A stretch of DNA of 14,461 nt from Rickettsiales bacterium (GCA_031259745.1 JAIRLB010000004.1:1-14461), one strand, 5' to 3'. Numbered from the stretch's first letter, positions 7,540-14,404 are shown. Numbers and translations are program-made. Notes: a model not told the origin generated them from the letters alone.

Positions 7540-8175
7540 ATGAAAACACCGCCCACTTTTGAAATTGAAAATGAAATTGCCGGTAAATTCAAACTTATCG
7601 CCGGCGTGGACGAGGCCGGCCGCGGCCCGTTATGCGGGCCCGTGGTCGCGGCGGCCGTCATATTTTCGTCATTTGACATAGACATTCCCGTCGTTATTGC
7701 CGATTCGAAACAAATGACGCGCAAGAAGCGCGCCCTGGCGTTCGACTGGATTACAAAAAATACGGTATGGGCCGCCGGCCAGTGCAGCCCGGCCGAGATT
7801 GACGGGATGAATATTCTGCGGGCGTCAATGCTTGCGATGAAGCGCGCCTTGGCTGGATTGTCCCGGACGCCTGAATTTTCGCTGGTTGACGGAAACAGGC
7901 TGCCTGATGGGCTGGCGGGCCGCGCCGTTGTGCGCGGGGATGCGAGGTCTTTATCCATCGCCGCCGCGTCTATTGTCGCCAAAGAGACCCGCGACAGGAT
8001 AATGACGGAATTGGCGGGCAAGTTTCCGCAATATGGCTGGGAAAGGAATGCGGGATACCCGACAGCGTCACATTTGCAAGCAATCGAAAAGCATGGTATA
8101 AATCGGCATTACAGGAAAAGCTTTGGCCCGGTTGCCAGGATTCTGGCCAAAGAATCCGGAATAAACAAAGGATGA
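7540..8175 (+). CDS. rnhB: Ribonuclease HII
   Basis: RNase HII nicks the RNA strand of RNA/DNA hybrids and starts removal of single ribonucleotides from DNA. The four acidic ligands are visible: D24 and E25 (GVDEAGRGPLCGPV), D117 (LVDGN) and D152 (KETRDRIM). GDARSLSIAAASIVAK (133-148) and GYPTASHLQAI (172-182) are family signatures. I place the start at ATG 7540 (211 aa). The frame is open to 7489, but that extension overlaps slt and precedes the normal N-terminus. The site before 7540 is weak, and slt ends 13 nt upstream, so reinitiation is likely. The downstream gene follows at once. In several Alphaproteobacteria rnhB lies beside ccrM; here the two are about 2.4 kb apart, separated by nrdR and slt. 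Confidence 0.95.
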   Translation: MKTPPTFEIENEIAGKFKLIAGVDEAGRGPLCGPVVAAAVIFSSFDIDIPVVIADSKQMTRKKRALAFDWITKNTVWAAGQCSPAEIDGMNILRASMLAMKRALAGLSRTPEFSLVDGNRLPDGLAGRAVVRGDARSLSIAAASIVAKETRDRIMTELAGKFPQYGWERNAGYPTASHLQAIEKHGINRHYRKSFGPVARILAKESGINKG

Positions 8176-8183
8176 AAATTATG
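8167..8183 (+). promoter_or_regulatory. Ribosome-binding site deciding the start of the ORFan
   Basis: AAAGGA at 8167-8172 is 8 nt from ATG 8181, the same spacing as at clpP (12371-12376 to 12385) and close to rne. ATG 8172 overlaps the rnhB stop as ATGA but overlaps the last base of this site and has no usable spacing. I therefore favour the 8181 start. Confidence 0.6.
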
Positions 8184-9113
8184 CATAAATCGGAAAAATT
8201 GTCAGAATTTAATATTATGCAGATAAATTTGGGCTTATCTGACATGTTGGGATTACTGCGTTGTATTGCTGAAGCAAAGAAAGCCGGTGATAAACATAAT
8301 ATCGACAAAGCCGGCGGGTCTCTGTCTGTAGATATTGGGCGCATCGAGAATTATTTAAAATTTATTGACGCGTTGAATTCAAGCAAGGGTTCGGAATCCG
8401 TAATGAAAGACAAACAGAAAATAAAACTCATATTGTCGGAATGGTGCGAAAGCCAGGCGGAATCCGATAAGGATTTTGCATGTTCCGTCATAAATATGGT
8501 GGAAGACAGGCTGCTGAATGGGGGAAGGGCGACGGCGTATGAAAGAATTTATTTTTCGCTGAAAGATTTTGAATATGAAAATAATCGATTAAAATCATAT
8601 GAAAAGGATTTGTCCGATATGCTTAAATGTGATGACGAAACTTTTCTGAAAAATTATTATAAATTAACTTTTAAAGATTTTGCGATTAAGTATATTGAAA
8701 ACAGATTGAAAGATCCTGATTATATATGTATATTAGGCGTGTCGATTTCCACGATCCAAGCTTATATGATAAATATATTGCCGGAATTAAAAAATTGTCC
8801 GCCGGATAAATTTAAGGAATTTTTAACTAAATACGATTTGAATGGCAGAATCTTGTATAAAATCAATGTTGAATTAAGGGCAAAAAAGGATTTTTTAGTT
8901 AAGTATATGCAAGAAGATTATCGTGCATATATCGCGGATAAGGAAAAAATATTAAAGTCGAACAAGAGATTGTTTAATAAAAACAAGCATGATTTTGCTA
9001 TGGCTATCGAATGTTTCCCGGATATATCGGGTGAAGTGCGGGAATTTGTGGCGCGCAAGACGCGAATGCAAAAGCTTTTATCAAAGTTTAATATCAAAGG
9101 AGAAAGAAAATGA
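8181..9113 (+). CDS. Unrecognised AT-rich ORF in the rnhB-pgk operon
   Basis: I do not recognise this 310-aa protein. It has no signal peptide or membrane segment and appears almost wholly alpha-helical and highly charged, so a cytoplasmic helical-bundle protein is likely. No nucleotide-binding, zinc or catalytic motif stands out; the C-terminal part (about 225-310) is Lys/Arg-rich and ends RKTRMQKLLSKFNIKGERK, which could contact nucleic acid or anionic partners (speculation). Its AT-rich codon use (many ATA, TTA, AAA, AAT) contrasts with rnhB and pgk on either side. It fits tightly: its ribosome-binding site lies within the end of rnhB and its stop overlaps the pgk start as ATGA. This suggests a foreign or fast-evolving gene kept in frame with operon translation. 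An alternative start at 8172 would add three residues. Confidence 0.75.
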   Translation: MHKSEKLSEFNIMQINLGLSDMLGLLRCIAEAKKAGDKHNIDKAGGSLSVDIGRIENYLKFIDALNSSKGSESVMKDKQKIKLILSEWCESQAESDKDFACSVINMVEDRLLNGGRATAYERIYFSLKDFEYENNRLKSYEKDLSDMLKCDDETFLKNYYKLTFKDFAIKYIENRLKDPDYICILGVSISTIQAYMINILPELKNCPPDKFKEFLTKYDLNGRILYKINVELRAKKDFLVKYMQEDYRAYIADKEKILKSNKRLFNKNKHDFAMAIECFPDISGEVREFVARKTRMQKLLSKFNIKGERK

Positions 9114-10282
9114 AAATTCGAACGCTGGAAAATGTGAATGTCAAAGGCAGGTTCGTATTGCTGCGCGATGACTTTAACGTCCAGATTACAGATGGCAGAA
9201 TCATGGATGCCTTTCGAATCGAACAGAGCATGCCGACGATTCGCAAATTGCGCGAGGCCGGCGCAAAAATCGCCATCTGCGCGCATTTTGGGCGGCCAAA
9301 GGGCGAACGAAATATGGAGTTTACCTTGGCCCCGATTGCAGAGCATCTGCATGTTAAATTAATCCCGGACTGTCTGGACAAGGGATTTATGGCCGATATG
9401 CGGGACGGCGATATAGTTTTGTTGGAAAATGTCCGCTTTTACGCGGGCGAAGAAAAAAATGACCCGGAATTTGCAGCAAAATTAGCGGAAGGATTCGATA
9501 TATTTGTAAACGATGCGTTCGCGGTCAGCCATCGCGCCCATGCATCGACGGTCGGCGTTGCCGAAATCCTGCATTCGTATGCGGGCCAGCTGCTGGCATC
9601 CGAAATAGAACACCTGGCCCGGGTTATGGAGAATCCAAAGCGCCCGCTGCTGTCCATTGTCGCGGGCAGCAAGGTTTCAACAAAATTAAACGTGCTTAAA
9701 TCATTGGTGAAAATGTCCGACAAATTGATTGTCGGCGGTGCGATCGGGACAACATTTAACTTTGCGATGGGCAAGAAAGTCGGCAATTCTTTGTACGAGG
9801 CCAATATGAAAGACACTGCGCTGGAAATTTTGGAATTGGCTGGTCGGCATAATTGCGAAGTTCTGGTTCCGATTGACAAAGGCGTCGCCAAAGACTTTGT
9901 GCGCGACGCCGTGCGCATAAACAAAAAGTTGGATGAAATATCAGACGATGACATTATAATCGATGCCGGCATCAGAACCACGGAACGCAATATAAAGGCA
10001 GTCAAAAGTGTCAAGACTGTCATCTGGAATGGAACGGTCGGGATGGCGGAATGGTTTCCCGTTTGGTCTTATGGCTCGTTTTCGATTGCGCGCGCATTGG
10101 CGCTTGAAACGGCCAAAGGCAATTTGGAAAGCATTGTCGGCGGGGGCGATACTGTGGCCGCATTGGAAGAAACCGGCACCAAAGACGATATGACGTATGT
10201 TTCCACAGGCGGCGGCGCATTCTTGGAATTTATCGAGGGAATCAACCTGCCGGGCATCAAGGTGCTGGAAGTAAGAGATTGA
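9110..10282 (+). CDS. pgk: Phosphoglycerate kinase
   Basis: Pgk catalyses 1,3-bisphosphoglycerate + ADP to 3-phosphoglycerate + ATP in cytosolic glycolysis. The length of 390 aa is typical. Substrate-site residues are present: D21 and N23 (RDDFNV), R36, HFGRPKGE (59-66), ENVRF with R109, GEEKND (113-118) and SHRAHAST with R142. Nucleotide-site elements are K188 (AGSKVSTK), E314 in WNGTVGMAE and GGGDTVAA (344-351), then STGGGAFLEF (365-374). Several usually invariant positions differ: GPKT is GIRT (287-290), WNGPMGVFE is WNGTVGMAE, and the residue before DFN is D in place of V. The active-site set is intact, so I expect function. AAAGGAG at 9096-9102 lies 7 nt from the ATG, which overlaps the preceding stop (ATGA). 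It is the last gene of the nrdR operon; no gapA or other glycolytic gene is nearby. Confidence 0.93.
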   Translation: MKIRTLENVNVKGRFVLLRDDFNVQITDGRIMDAFRIEQSMPTIRKLREAGAKIAICAHFGRPKGERNMEFTLAPIAEHLHVKLIPDCLDKGFMADMRDGDIVLLENVRFYAGEEKNDPEFAAKLAEGFDIFVNDAFAVSHRAHASTVGVAEILHSYAGQLLASEIEHLARVMENPKRPLLSIVAGSKVSTKLNVLKSLVKMSDKLIVGGAIGTTFNFAMGKKVGNSLYEANMKDTALEILELAGRHNCEVLVPIDKGVAKDFVRDAVRINKKLDEISDDDIIIDAGIRTTERNIKAVKSVKTVIWNGTVGMAEWFPVWSYGSFSIARALALETAKGNLESIVGGGDTVAALEETGTKDDMTYVSTGGGAFLEFIEGINLPGIKVLEVRD

Positions 10283-10347
10283 AATTACTTTGATTACCAT
10301 TCCCCGCCCCATTATTCCGCTATCAATCCACATTCCTGCCCTAACAT

Positions 10348-10375
10348 CGTCATTCCCGTCCCCGCGGGCATGACG
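10348..10375. repeat. REP-like palindrome after pgk
   Basis: CGTCATTCCCG (10348-10358) and CGGGCATGACG (10365-10375) pair at 10 of 11 positions around a 6-nt loop. The GTCATxCCCG...CGGG form is that of dispersed extragenic palindromes in many Proteobacteria. No T-run follows, so a terminator role is less likely. Confidence 0.6.
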
Positions 10376-10390
10376 AGGGCGTAGATATTG

Positions 10391-10454
10391 TGCATAACGG
10401 CAGGGATTGGAATGACCAGTTCCATTATGCAGACAAAAAATATCTTGTTTTTTT
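10391..10454 (+). terminator. Candidate terminator of the nrdR-pgk operon
   Basis: TGCATAACGG (10391-10400) pairs with CCATTATGCA (10422-10431) at 9 of 10 positions. A run of seven T (10448-10454) follows after 16 nt. The 21-nt loop and the distance to the T-run are larger than in a textbook terminator, so confidence is modest. Confidence 0.35.
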
Positions 10455-10560
10455 CCTTTATTTTTACTTTTTCGTACATTCTTTATAACTAGTGTATACT
10501 AATTTCTTAACTCGCACAGGGATAACAAAGTTTGTTGATTTGGTTTTCATAAAATATCCT

Positions 10561-10585
10561 CGAATTTTTTGACTTGCACAACCAA
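10561..10585 (+). repeat. Direct repeat copy 1 upstream of the ATPase gene
   Basis: This 25-bp sequence (core TTTGACTTGCACAACC) is identical to 12195-12219. Weaker similarity surrounds it: GGGATAA at 10519 and TGTTGA at 10533 upstream, and a GTGxxTCTxxTTGATT-like stretch (10595-10610) downstream, are matched around the other copy. TTGACT looks like a -35 box, but no -10 lies 16-18 bp downstream. Confidence 0.85.
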
Positions 10586-10691
10586 CCCACGAAGAGTGAA
10601 TCTAGTTGATTTCTGGCTTATGATTAGCTGCGTGTTCTATTTTGCTGGTACGATCACAAAATAATACTATTTATATATATTTGATACAGAG

Positions 10692-10740
10692 TTCTAAAAC
10701 TTACAGAATATTGATATTTTAGAAGTTTATTTCTAAAATA
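10692..10740. promoter_or_regulatory. Palindromic operator candidate before the ATPase promoter
   Basis: TATTTTAGAA (10715-10724) and TTCTAAAATA (10731-10740) form a perfect 10-bp inverted repeat with a 6-bp spacer. A third half-site, TTCTAAAA, lies at 10692-10699. The right arm ends one base before the -35 hexamer, a good position for a repressor or activator. No regulator gene is next to it, so the binding protein is unknown. Confidence 0.5.
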
Positions 10741-10741
10741 C

Positions 10742-10770
10742 TTGATTTTTATATTTTTTCTGGTTATAAT
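10742..10770 (+). promoter_or_regulatory. Sigma70-type promoter of the ATPase gene
   Basis: TTGATT (10742-10747) and TATAAT (10765-10770) are separated by 17 bp. The predicted transcript starts near 10777, leaving a leader of about 15 nt that begins around the AAAGAGG ribosome-binding site (10777-10783), 7 nt before the ATG. This is the best promoter in the window. Confidence 0.7.
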
Positions 10771-10790
10771 AGTTAAAAAGAGGTTACGAT

Positions 10791-12095
10791 ATGATAGATC
10801 GTCCAAAATATATAAAGAAACTGCTTTCAGTCAAAGACCAAGACCTTGTGAAAATAGTCACCGGGGTTCGTCGTTGTGGTAAATCAACCCTGTTCAAGTT
10901 ATATCAAGCAGAATTATTGAAAATGGGGGTCATGCCAGAACAAATACAAGATATAAATTTAGAAGATTTGGACAACGAGCATCTGAAAGAATATCATAGA
11001 CTTTACAATCACATAAAATCTAAATTAGTCCCAAATAAGAAAAACTATGTATTCCTTGATGAAATTCAAGAAGCTGATGGTTTTGGAAAGGTTGTTGATT
11101 CCCTTTTCTTAAAAGGGGCTGATGTATATGTGACCGGTTCTAATTCCAAATTGCTATCCGGCAATATAGAACACACAATACAGCGGCAAACATTCAAAAT
11201 AGAAATGTATCCGTTGTCGTTCAAAGAATATTTGTCCGGTTATCATTGGGCCGGTCATGATATGGATCGCGGAAATATAGAATATGCTTTTTCTGAATAT
11301 ATGAAATATGGCAGTTTCCCAAAAATCTTGGAATTTAGAGATGTAGACCGCATAACGACATTGGATAAAGAAAGAAATATTACCGCCCCATTAAGAGATT
11401 TCAAAGAAGACGAAATCAAAACATTCCTATCCGGAGTTTATGACAGAGTCATCTTAAAGGACATAGTGGAGAATAAAGGAATTCAGGATATAGTCCGTTT
11501 GAGAAATATATTCAAATTTATGGCAGATAATGTGGGAAAAGAAGCAATTTCTATTCATAAAATGTCAAAAATAATGTCGGATAATGGAAATGTTATAAAC
11601 ACCCATACATTGGAAAATTACATAGAAGCATTTTGTAACTGCTTTATGTTGTATAGAACTGACAGATATGATATTCGCGGCAAAGCATTGCTAAAAACAC
11701 AACAGAAATATTATATGGTTGATTCTGGTATGCGAAGATTGATTCTTGGGGGCGCGGCAGAAGATAGCGGTCGTATCTTGGAAAATATCGTGTATCTGGA
11801 ACTGCTTCGCAGGGGGTATAATGTTTATATCGGAAAAATGGGCAAAAAAGCGGCAATAGACGGCAAAGATGTCCAATTGGAAGTTGATTTTGTTGCCGAA
11901 AAAAATAACACAAAAGAATATTATCAAGTATCATGGTCTGTGCTGGGCAATGAAAAAACAATGAAACGAGAATATGCTCCGCTTGAAGAAATTGATGATA
12001 ATTATCCCAAATATCTGTTGACAATGGATATCGGTGAAGGCGGACAGAACGGAATAAAAAGATTTAATATCCTGGATTGGTTGCTAAGGGAATAA
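10791..12095 (+). CDS. AAA-family ATPase with DUF4143 domain
   Basis: This 434-aa protein has the AAA_14 plus DUF4143 architecture, widespread in bacteria and archaea but poorly understood. Walker A is GVRRCGKST (25-33), Walker B is YVFLDEIQ (86-93) and a sensor-1-like TGSNS lies at 115-119; YPLSFKEY (140-147) is characteristic. The DUF4143 part begins near 200 with YDRVILKDIVENKGI (217-231), then KYYMVDSGMRRLILG (306-320), LENIVYLELLRRGY (330-343) and EVDFVAE (364-370) followed by YYQVSWS. This last part resembles a nuclease-like PD-(D/E)xK core, with Q379 where a nuclease would have the second acidic residue. Activity cannot be inferred. The gene has its own promoter and operator candidate, is AT-richer than clpP/clpX, and is bracketed by exact direct repeats, which suggests acquisition as a unit. 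Confidence 0.9.
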   Translation: MIDRPKYIKKLLSVKDQDLVKIVTGVRRCGKSTLFKLYQAELLKMGVMPEQIQDINLEDLDNEHLKEYHRLYNHIKSKLVPNKKNYVFLDEIQEADGFGKVVDSLFLKGADVYVTGSNSKLLSGNIEHTIQRQTFKIEMYPLSFKEYLSGYHWAGHDMDRGNIEYAFSEYMKYGSFPKILEFRDVDRITTLDKERNITAPLRDFKEDEIKTFLSGVYDRVILKDIVENKGIQDIVRLRNIFKFMADNVGKEAISIHKMSKIMSDNGNVINTHTLENYIEAFCNCFMLYRTDRYDIRGKALLKTQQKYYMVDSGMRRLILGGAAEDSGRILENIVYLELLRRGYNVYIGKMGKKAAIDGKDVQLEVDFVAEKNNTKEYYQVSWSVLGNEKTMKREYAPLEEIDDNYPKYLLTMDIGEGGQNGIKRFNILDWLLRE

Positions 12096-12194
12096 ACTTA
12101 TTATTATACTGCTATTGTTGCAAATACTCTGAATTTCAGGGCAAATATAATCACATATAGGGATAAAATTGCTGTTGAAAAACTGAAGCAAATT

Positions 12195-12219
12195 CGAATT
12201 TTTTGACTTGCACAACCAA
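12195..12219 (+). repeat. Direct repeat copy 2 downstream of the ATPase gene
   Basis: This copy is identical over 25 bp to 10561-10585, in the same orientation, 1634 bp away. Surrounding similarity includes GGGATAA at 12160, TGTTGA at 12173 and GTGGGTCTGTTTGATT at 12233-12248. Spacings differ from copy 1 by a few bases, so the outer segments have diverged while the core has not. Confidence 0.85.
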
Positions 12220-12304
12220 GACAAAGGCCAGGGTGGGTCTGTTTGATTATATTTTTCTCAATAAAAAAGCATAATTTTCGGTCGGTCGGCTTGTATTTTC
12301 CCGA

Positions 12305-12324
12305 ATCATGCCTATATGCATGAT
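12305..12324. promoter_or_regulatory. Inverted repeat upstream of clpP
   Basis: ATCATGC (12305-12311) and GCATGAT (12318-12324) are perfect 7-bp arms with a 6-bp spacer. The element ends 25 bp before the extended -10 of clpP, about where an activator or repressor would act. It does not match a heat-shock CIRCE element. Confidence 0.4.
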
Positions 12325-12348
12325 AAATTCGCGAATCGGATTTTTGTA

Positions 12349-12357
12349 TGTTATAAT
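12349..12357 (+). promoter_or_regulatory. Extended -10 promoter of clpP
   Basis: TGTTATAAT at 12349-12357 is a perfect extended -10 (TGnTATAAT). The -35 region (TTCGCG, 12328-12333, 18-bp spacing) is weak, as is common with extended -10 promoters. The start point would be near 12364, just before AAAGGA (12371-12376). I see no sigma32-type pattern. Confidence 0.55.
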
Positions 12358-12384
12358 TCTTTGAAAAATAAAAGGATTTTTACT

Positions 12385-12969
12385 ATGGCTCTCATTCCTA
12401 TGGTTATCGAAGAATCCCCGCGCGGGGAACGTTCGTTCGATATTTATTCCAGACTGCTGCGCGACCGCATCATTATGTTGCAGGGCGCTTTTGATACGCA
12501 GATGGCGAATTCTATCATTGCCCAGCTGCTGTTTCTGGAATCAGAAAATCCGAATGCCGATATTTCATTATATGTTCAATCTCATGGCGGCGAAGCGGAT
12601 GCCTGTTTTGCGATTCTAGATACCATGAATTACATTAAATCCCCGGTTTCCACAATCGGCATGGGCCTGGTGGCCAGCGCCGGTTCCATCATCCTGGCCG
12701 GCGGCGAAAAGGGAAAGCGTTTCGCGCTGCCCAATGCGACCGTTATGATTCACCAGCCGTTAAGCGGCGCCCAGGGTCAGGTCACCGATTTGGAAATTCA
12801 AATCAAGCAATCGGTCAAATTAAAACAAAAATTGATTGAATGCTATGCGGACTGGACCGGCAAGACAAAGAAAGTCATTGCCGATGCGATAGAGCGCGAC
12901 AACTTTATGTCTGCGGCCGAGGCAAAGGATTTTGGCCTGATTGACGATGTTCTGGTCAGAAAGGCCTGA
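12385..12969 (+). CDS. clpP: ATP-dependent Clp protease proteolytic subunit
   Basis: ClpP forms the tetradecameric serine-protease chamber that degrades proteins unfolded by ClpX. The 194-aa product has the triad S98 (VASAGS), H123 (MIHQP) and D172 (ERDNFMSA). The N-terminus ([25 protein letters not shown]) is typical of mature ClpP with almost no propeptide. I use ATG 12385, 8 nt after AAAGGA, because the open frame back to 12316 adds unrelated residues. Two usually conserved spots differ: SPGG is SHGG (66-69, followed by E70), and the active-site segment is GLVASAGS where GQAASMGA is usual. The triad is intact. clpX starts 25 nt downstream, so the two form a normal clpPX operon. The usual alphaproteobacterial neighbour lon is not seen within the remaining 190 bp. 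Confidence 0.94.
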   Translation: MALIPMVIEESPRGERSFDIYSRLLRDRIIMLQGAFDTQMANSIIAQLLFLESENPNADISLYVQSHGGEADACFAILDTMNYIKSPVSTIGMGLVASAGSIILAGGEKGKRFALPNATVMIHQPLSGAQGQVTDLEIQIKQSVKLKQKLIECYADWTGKTKKVIADAIERDNFMSAAEAKDFGLIDDVLVRKA

Positions 12970-12994
12970 TTTCATCAATTGCGAGGAATTAAGT

Positions 12995-14269
12995 ATGAGC
13001 GACGATACGATAAAATCACAAGAAACGCATGCGCATGAAGTTTCGCATAATATTTGCAGTTTCTGCGGCAAGGCCGTTCACGAGGTGAAAAAGCTGGTTT
13101 CTGGCAAAAATGTCTGCATTTGTGACGAATGCATCAATTTGTGCAATGACATTATGGCGGATGACATGCGCGCCGAAATTTCCAAGGACGCATCCAAATT
13201 GCCGACCCCGTCCAAGATTTATAAATTCTTGAACGAATACGTAATTGGACAGGATGATGCCAAGCGCACGCTGGCGGTCGCCGTCTATAATCATTACAAG
13301 CGCCACAGCGCGGCCCTGGCGTCGAGTGTTGAAATTCAAAAGTCGAATGTTCTGATGATCGGGCCGACCGGCACCGGAAAGACTTTGTTTGCGCAAACTT
13401 TGGCTCGTATTCTGGATGTCCCGTTTGTCATTGCGGACGCGACCACCCTGACCGAGGCGGGCTATGTCGGCGATGACGTTGAAAGCGTCCTAACGCGCTT
13501 GCTGCAAAATGCGAACTTTGACATAGAGCGCGCGCAAAAAGGCATTATTTATATTGACGAATTGGACAAGATTTCCCGCAAATCCGAAAATCCGTCCCTG
13601 ACGCGCGACGTTTCTGGCGAGGGCGTTCAGCAAGCCTTGCTGAAATTGATCGAAGGGACGGTCGCGAATGTTCCCGCCGGCGGCGGCGGGCGCAAGCATC
13701 CCGGGGAAACAACCGTGCAGATGGATACCGGCAGGATTCTGTTTATCTGCGGCGGCGCATTCGAAGGATTGAATAAAATTGTTGGGAATCGCACAAATGA
13801 ACGGCGCGGCATTGGTTTCGGCGCGAACGTGCAATCCAAAAAAGAATCCGAGGAAAAAAATCATCTGGATGATGTCCAGCCGGAAGACCTAGTGAAATTC
13901 GGTATTATTCCGGAACTTGTCGGACGTCTGCCTATTATTACTGTACTGAAAGAATTGGATGAGGAATCTTTGATAAAAATTCTGACAGAGCCGAAAAATG
14001 CCGTTGTAAAACAATTTGCGGCCATGCTGAATATGGACGGCATCAAGCTGACAATCATGGATGACGGTCTGGAAAAAATCGCGAAATTGGCGGCGGCTCG
14101 TAAAACAGGCGCTCGCGGTTTGCGCAGCATCTTGGAAAAGCTGTTGCTGCAGCCGATGTTTGACGCCCCCGATAAAGAAGATTTGAAGGAAATAGTCATA
14201 GACGGAGAGGTTGTGTCCGGCAAAAAGGCGCCGATAGAGATACTGGAAGACGCTAAGAAAGCCGCGTAA
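12995..14269 (+). CDS. clpX: ATP-dependent Clp protease ATP-binding subunit ClpX
   Basis: ClpX is the hexameric AAA+ unfoldase that recognises tagged substrates and feeds them to ClpP. The N-terminal zinc-binding domain has C21, C24 (CSFC) and C43, C46 (CDEC). Walker A is GPTGTGKT (123-130) and Walker [10 protein letters not shown] (184-192). The pore loop GYVGD (156-160), the RKH loop (233-235), the ClpP-docking IGF tripeptide near 273-275 and the sensor-2 segment GARGLRSI (about 372-379) are present. The length of 424 aa is normal. The start at 12995 follows GAGGA (12983-12987) by 7 nt; the open frame reaches back to 12941 inside clpP, but those residues are not ClpX-like. Here C41 adds a cysteine beside the zinc ligands. 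A retained IGF loop argues that the unusual neighbouring ClpP still docks. Confidence 0.96.
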   Translation: MSDDTIKSQETHAHEVSHNICSFCGKAVHEVKKLVSGKNVCICDECINLCNDIMADDMRAEISKDASKLPTPSKIYKFLNEYVIGQDDAKRTLAVAVYNHYKRHSAALASSVEIQKSNVLMIGPTGTGKTLFAQTLARILDVPFVIADATTLTEAGYVGDDVESVLTRLLQNANFDIERAQKGIIYIDELDKISRKSENPSLTRDVSGEGVQQALLKLIEGTVANVPAGGGGRKHPGETTVQMDTGRILFICGGAFEGLNKIVGNRTNERRGIGFGANVQSKKESEEKNHLDDVQPEDLVKFGIIPELVGRLPIITVLKELDEESLIKILTEPKNAVVKQFAAMLNMDGIKLTIMDDGLEKIAKLAAARKTGARGLRSILEKLLLQPMFDAPDKEDLKEIVIDGEVVSGKKAPIEILEDAKKAA

Positions 14270-14296
14270 AAAAAGAACAAAGAAAGGAATAAGTTA

Positions 14297-14359
14297 ATGA
14301 ACAGCGAACAATTTTATGGGCTGGGCGCATTTCCCATACCTGCAGCCTATTATCCCTGA
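14297..14359 (+). CDS. Possible 20-aa micro-ORF
   Basis: An ATG at 14297 follows AAAGGA (14283-14288) by 8 nt, the same arrangement as at rne and clpP. It encodes a 20-residue peptide rich in Pro, Tyr, Ala and Gly (MNSEQFYGLGAF...) and then TGA. It lies in the loop of the inverted repeat after clpX, and its first 15 nt resemble the repeat at 4009-4023. It may be a chance frame, a repeat, or the remnant of a lost gene. Confidence 0.2.
   Translation: MNSEQFYGLGAFPIPAAYYP
14298..14312 (+). repeat. 15-bp intergenic repeat, copy B
   Basis: This is the second copy of the ccrM-downstream element at 4009-4023. Both sit within inverted-repeat structures at gene 3' ends, consistent with a small mobile or repetitive extragenic family. 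Confidence 0.4.
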
Positions 14360-14378
14360 TTTTGCTCTTTTTCCTTTC

Positions 14379-14398
14379 TTTGCTCTTTGGTCTTTTTC
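14379..14398 (-). repeat. Dispersed repeat copy at the right edge
   Basis: This is the inverted partner of 51-70 (19 of 20 positions). It overlaps the right arm of the inverted repeat that follows clpX, so that structure may be made of repeat copies facing each other. Confidence 0.45.
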
Positions 14399-14404
14399 TT
14401 ACTT

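Larger units (their letters stand above)
10283..10790. other. 508-bp non-coding region between pgk and the ATPase gene
   Basis: I find no gene here. In order it holds a REP-like hairpin (10348-10375), a candidate terminator (10391-10454), one copy of the flanking direct repeat within a broader degenerate segment (about 10515-10610), a TTCTAAAA/TTTTAGAA palindrome (10692-10740) and the ATPase promoter (10742-10770). Composition changes from mixed to strongly AT-rich at about 10435, which may mark the edge of acquired DNA. Confidence 0.6.
12096..12384. other. Non-coding region between the ATPase gene and clpP
   Basis: No gene is seen. A small palindrome CTGAATTTCAG lies near 12129-12139 without a following T-run, so no good terminator for the ATPase gene is visible. 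The direct-repeat copy (12195-12219), the ATCATGC palindrome (12305-12324) and the clpP promoter fill the rest. The clpP frame stays open upstream to an ATG at 12316, but residues before 12385 do not resemble a ClpP N-terminus. Confidence 0.6.
14272..14388 (+). terminator. Long imperfect inverted repeat after clpX
   Basis: The arms are 14272-14293 and 14367-14388, complementary at 20 of 22 positions, and enclose 73 nt that contain a smaller hairpin (TATGGG 14315-14320 with CCCATA 14333-14338). A T-rich stretch (TCTTTTTCTT, 14391-14400) follows. It begins 3 nt after the clpX stop and could end the clpPX transcript, although the stem is AT-rich and the loop long. Confidence 0.4.

Noticed and set aside
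10569..10600. TTGACT in the direct repeat as a -35 promoter element
   Set aside because: Neither copy has a -10-like hexamer 16-18 bp downstream (AAGAGT or AGGCCA there), so promoter function is not supported.
10283..10790. CRISPR array or tRNA attachment site
   Set aside because: Repeats are two-copy or palindromic without regular spacers, and no tRNA cloverleaf or integrase is visible.
10791..12095. ATPase gene as a complete defence or toxin-antitoxin system
   Set aside because: It is a single gene with no partner nuclease, toxin or antitoxin next to it, and the DUF4143 function is not established.
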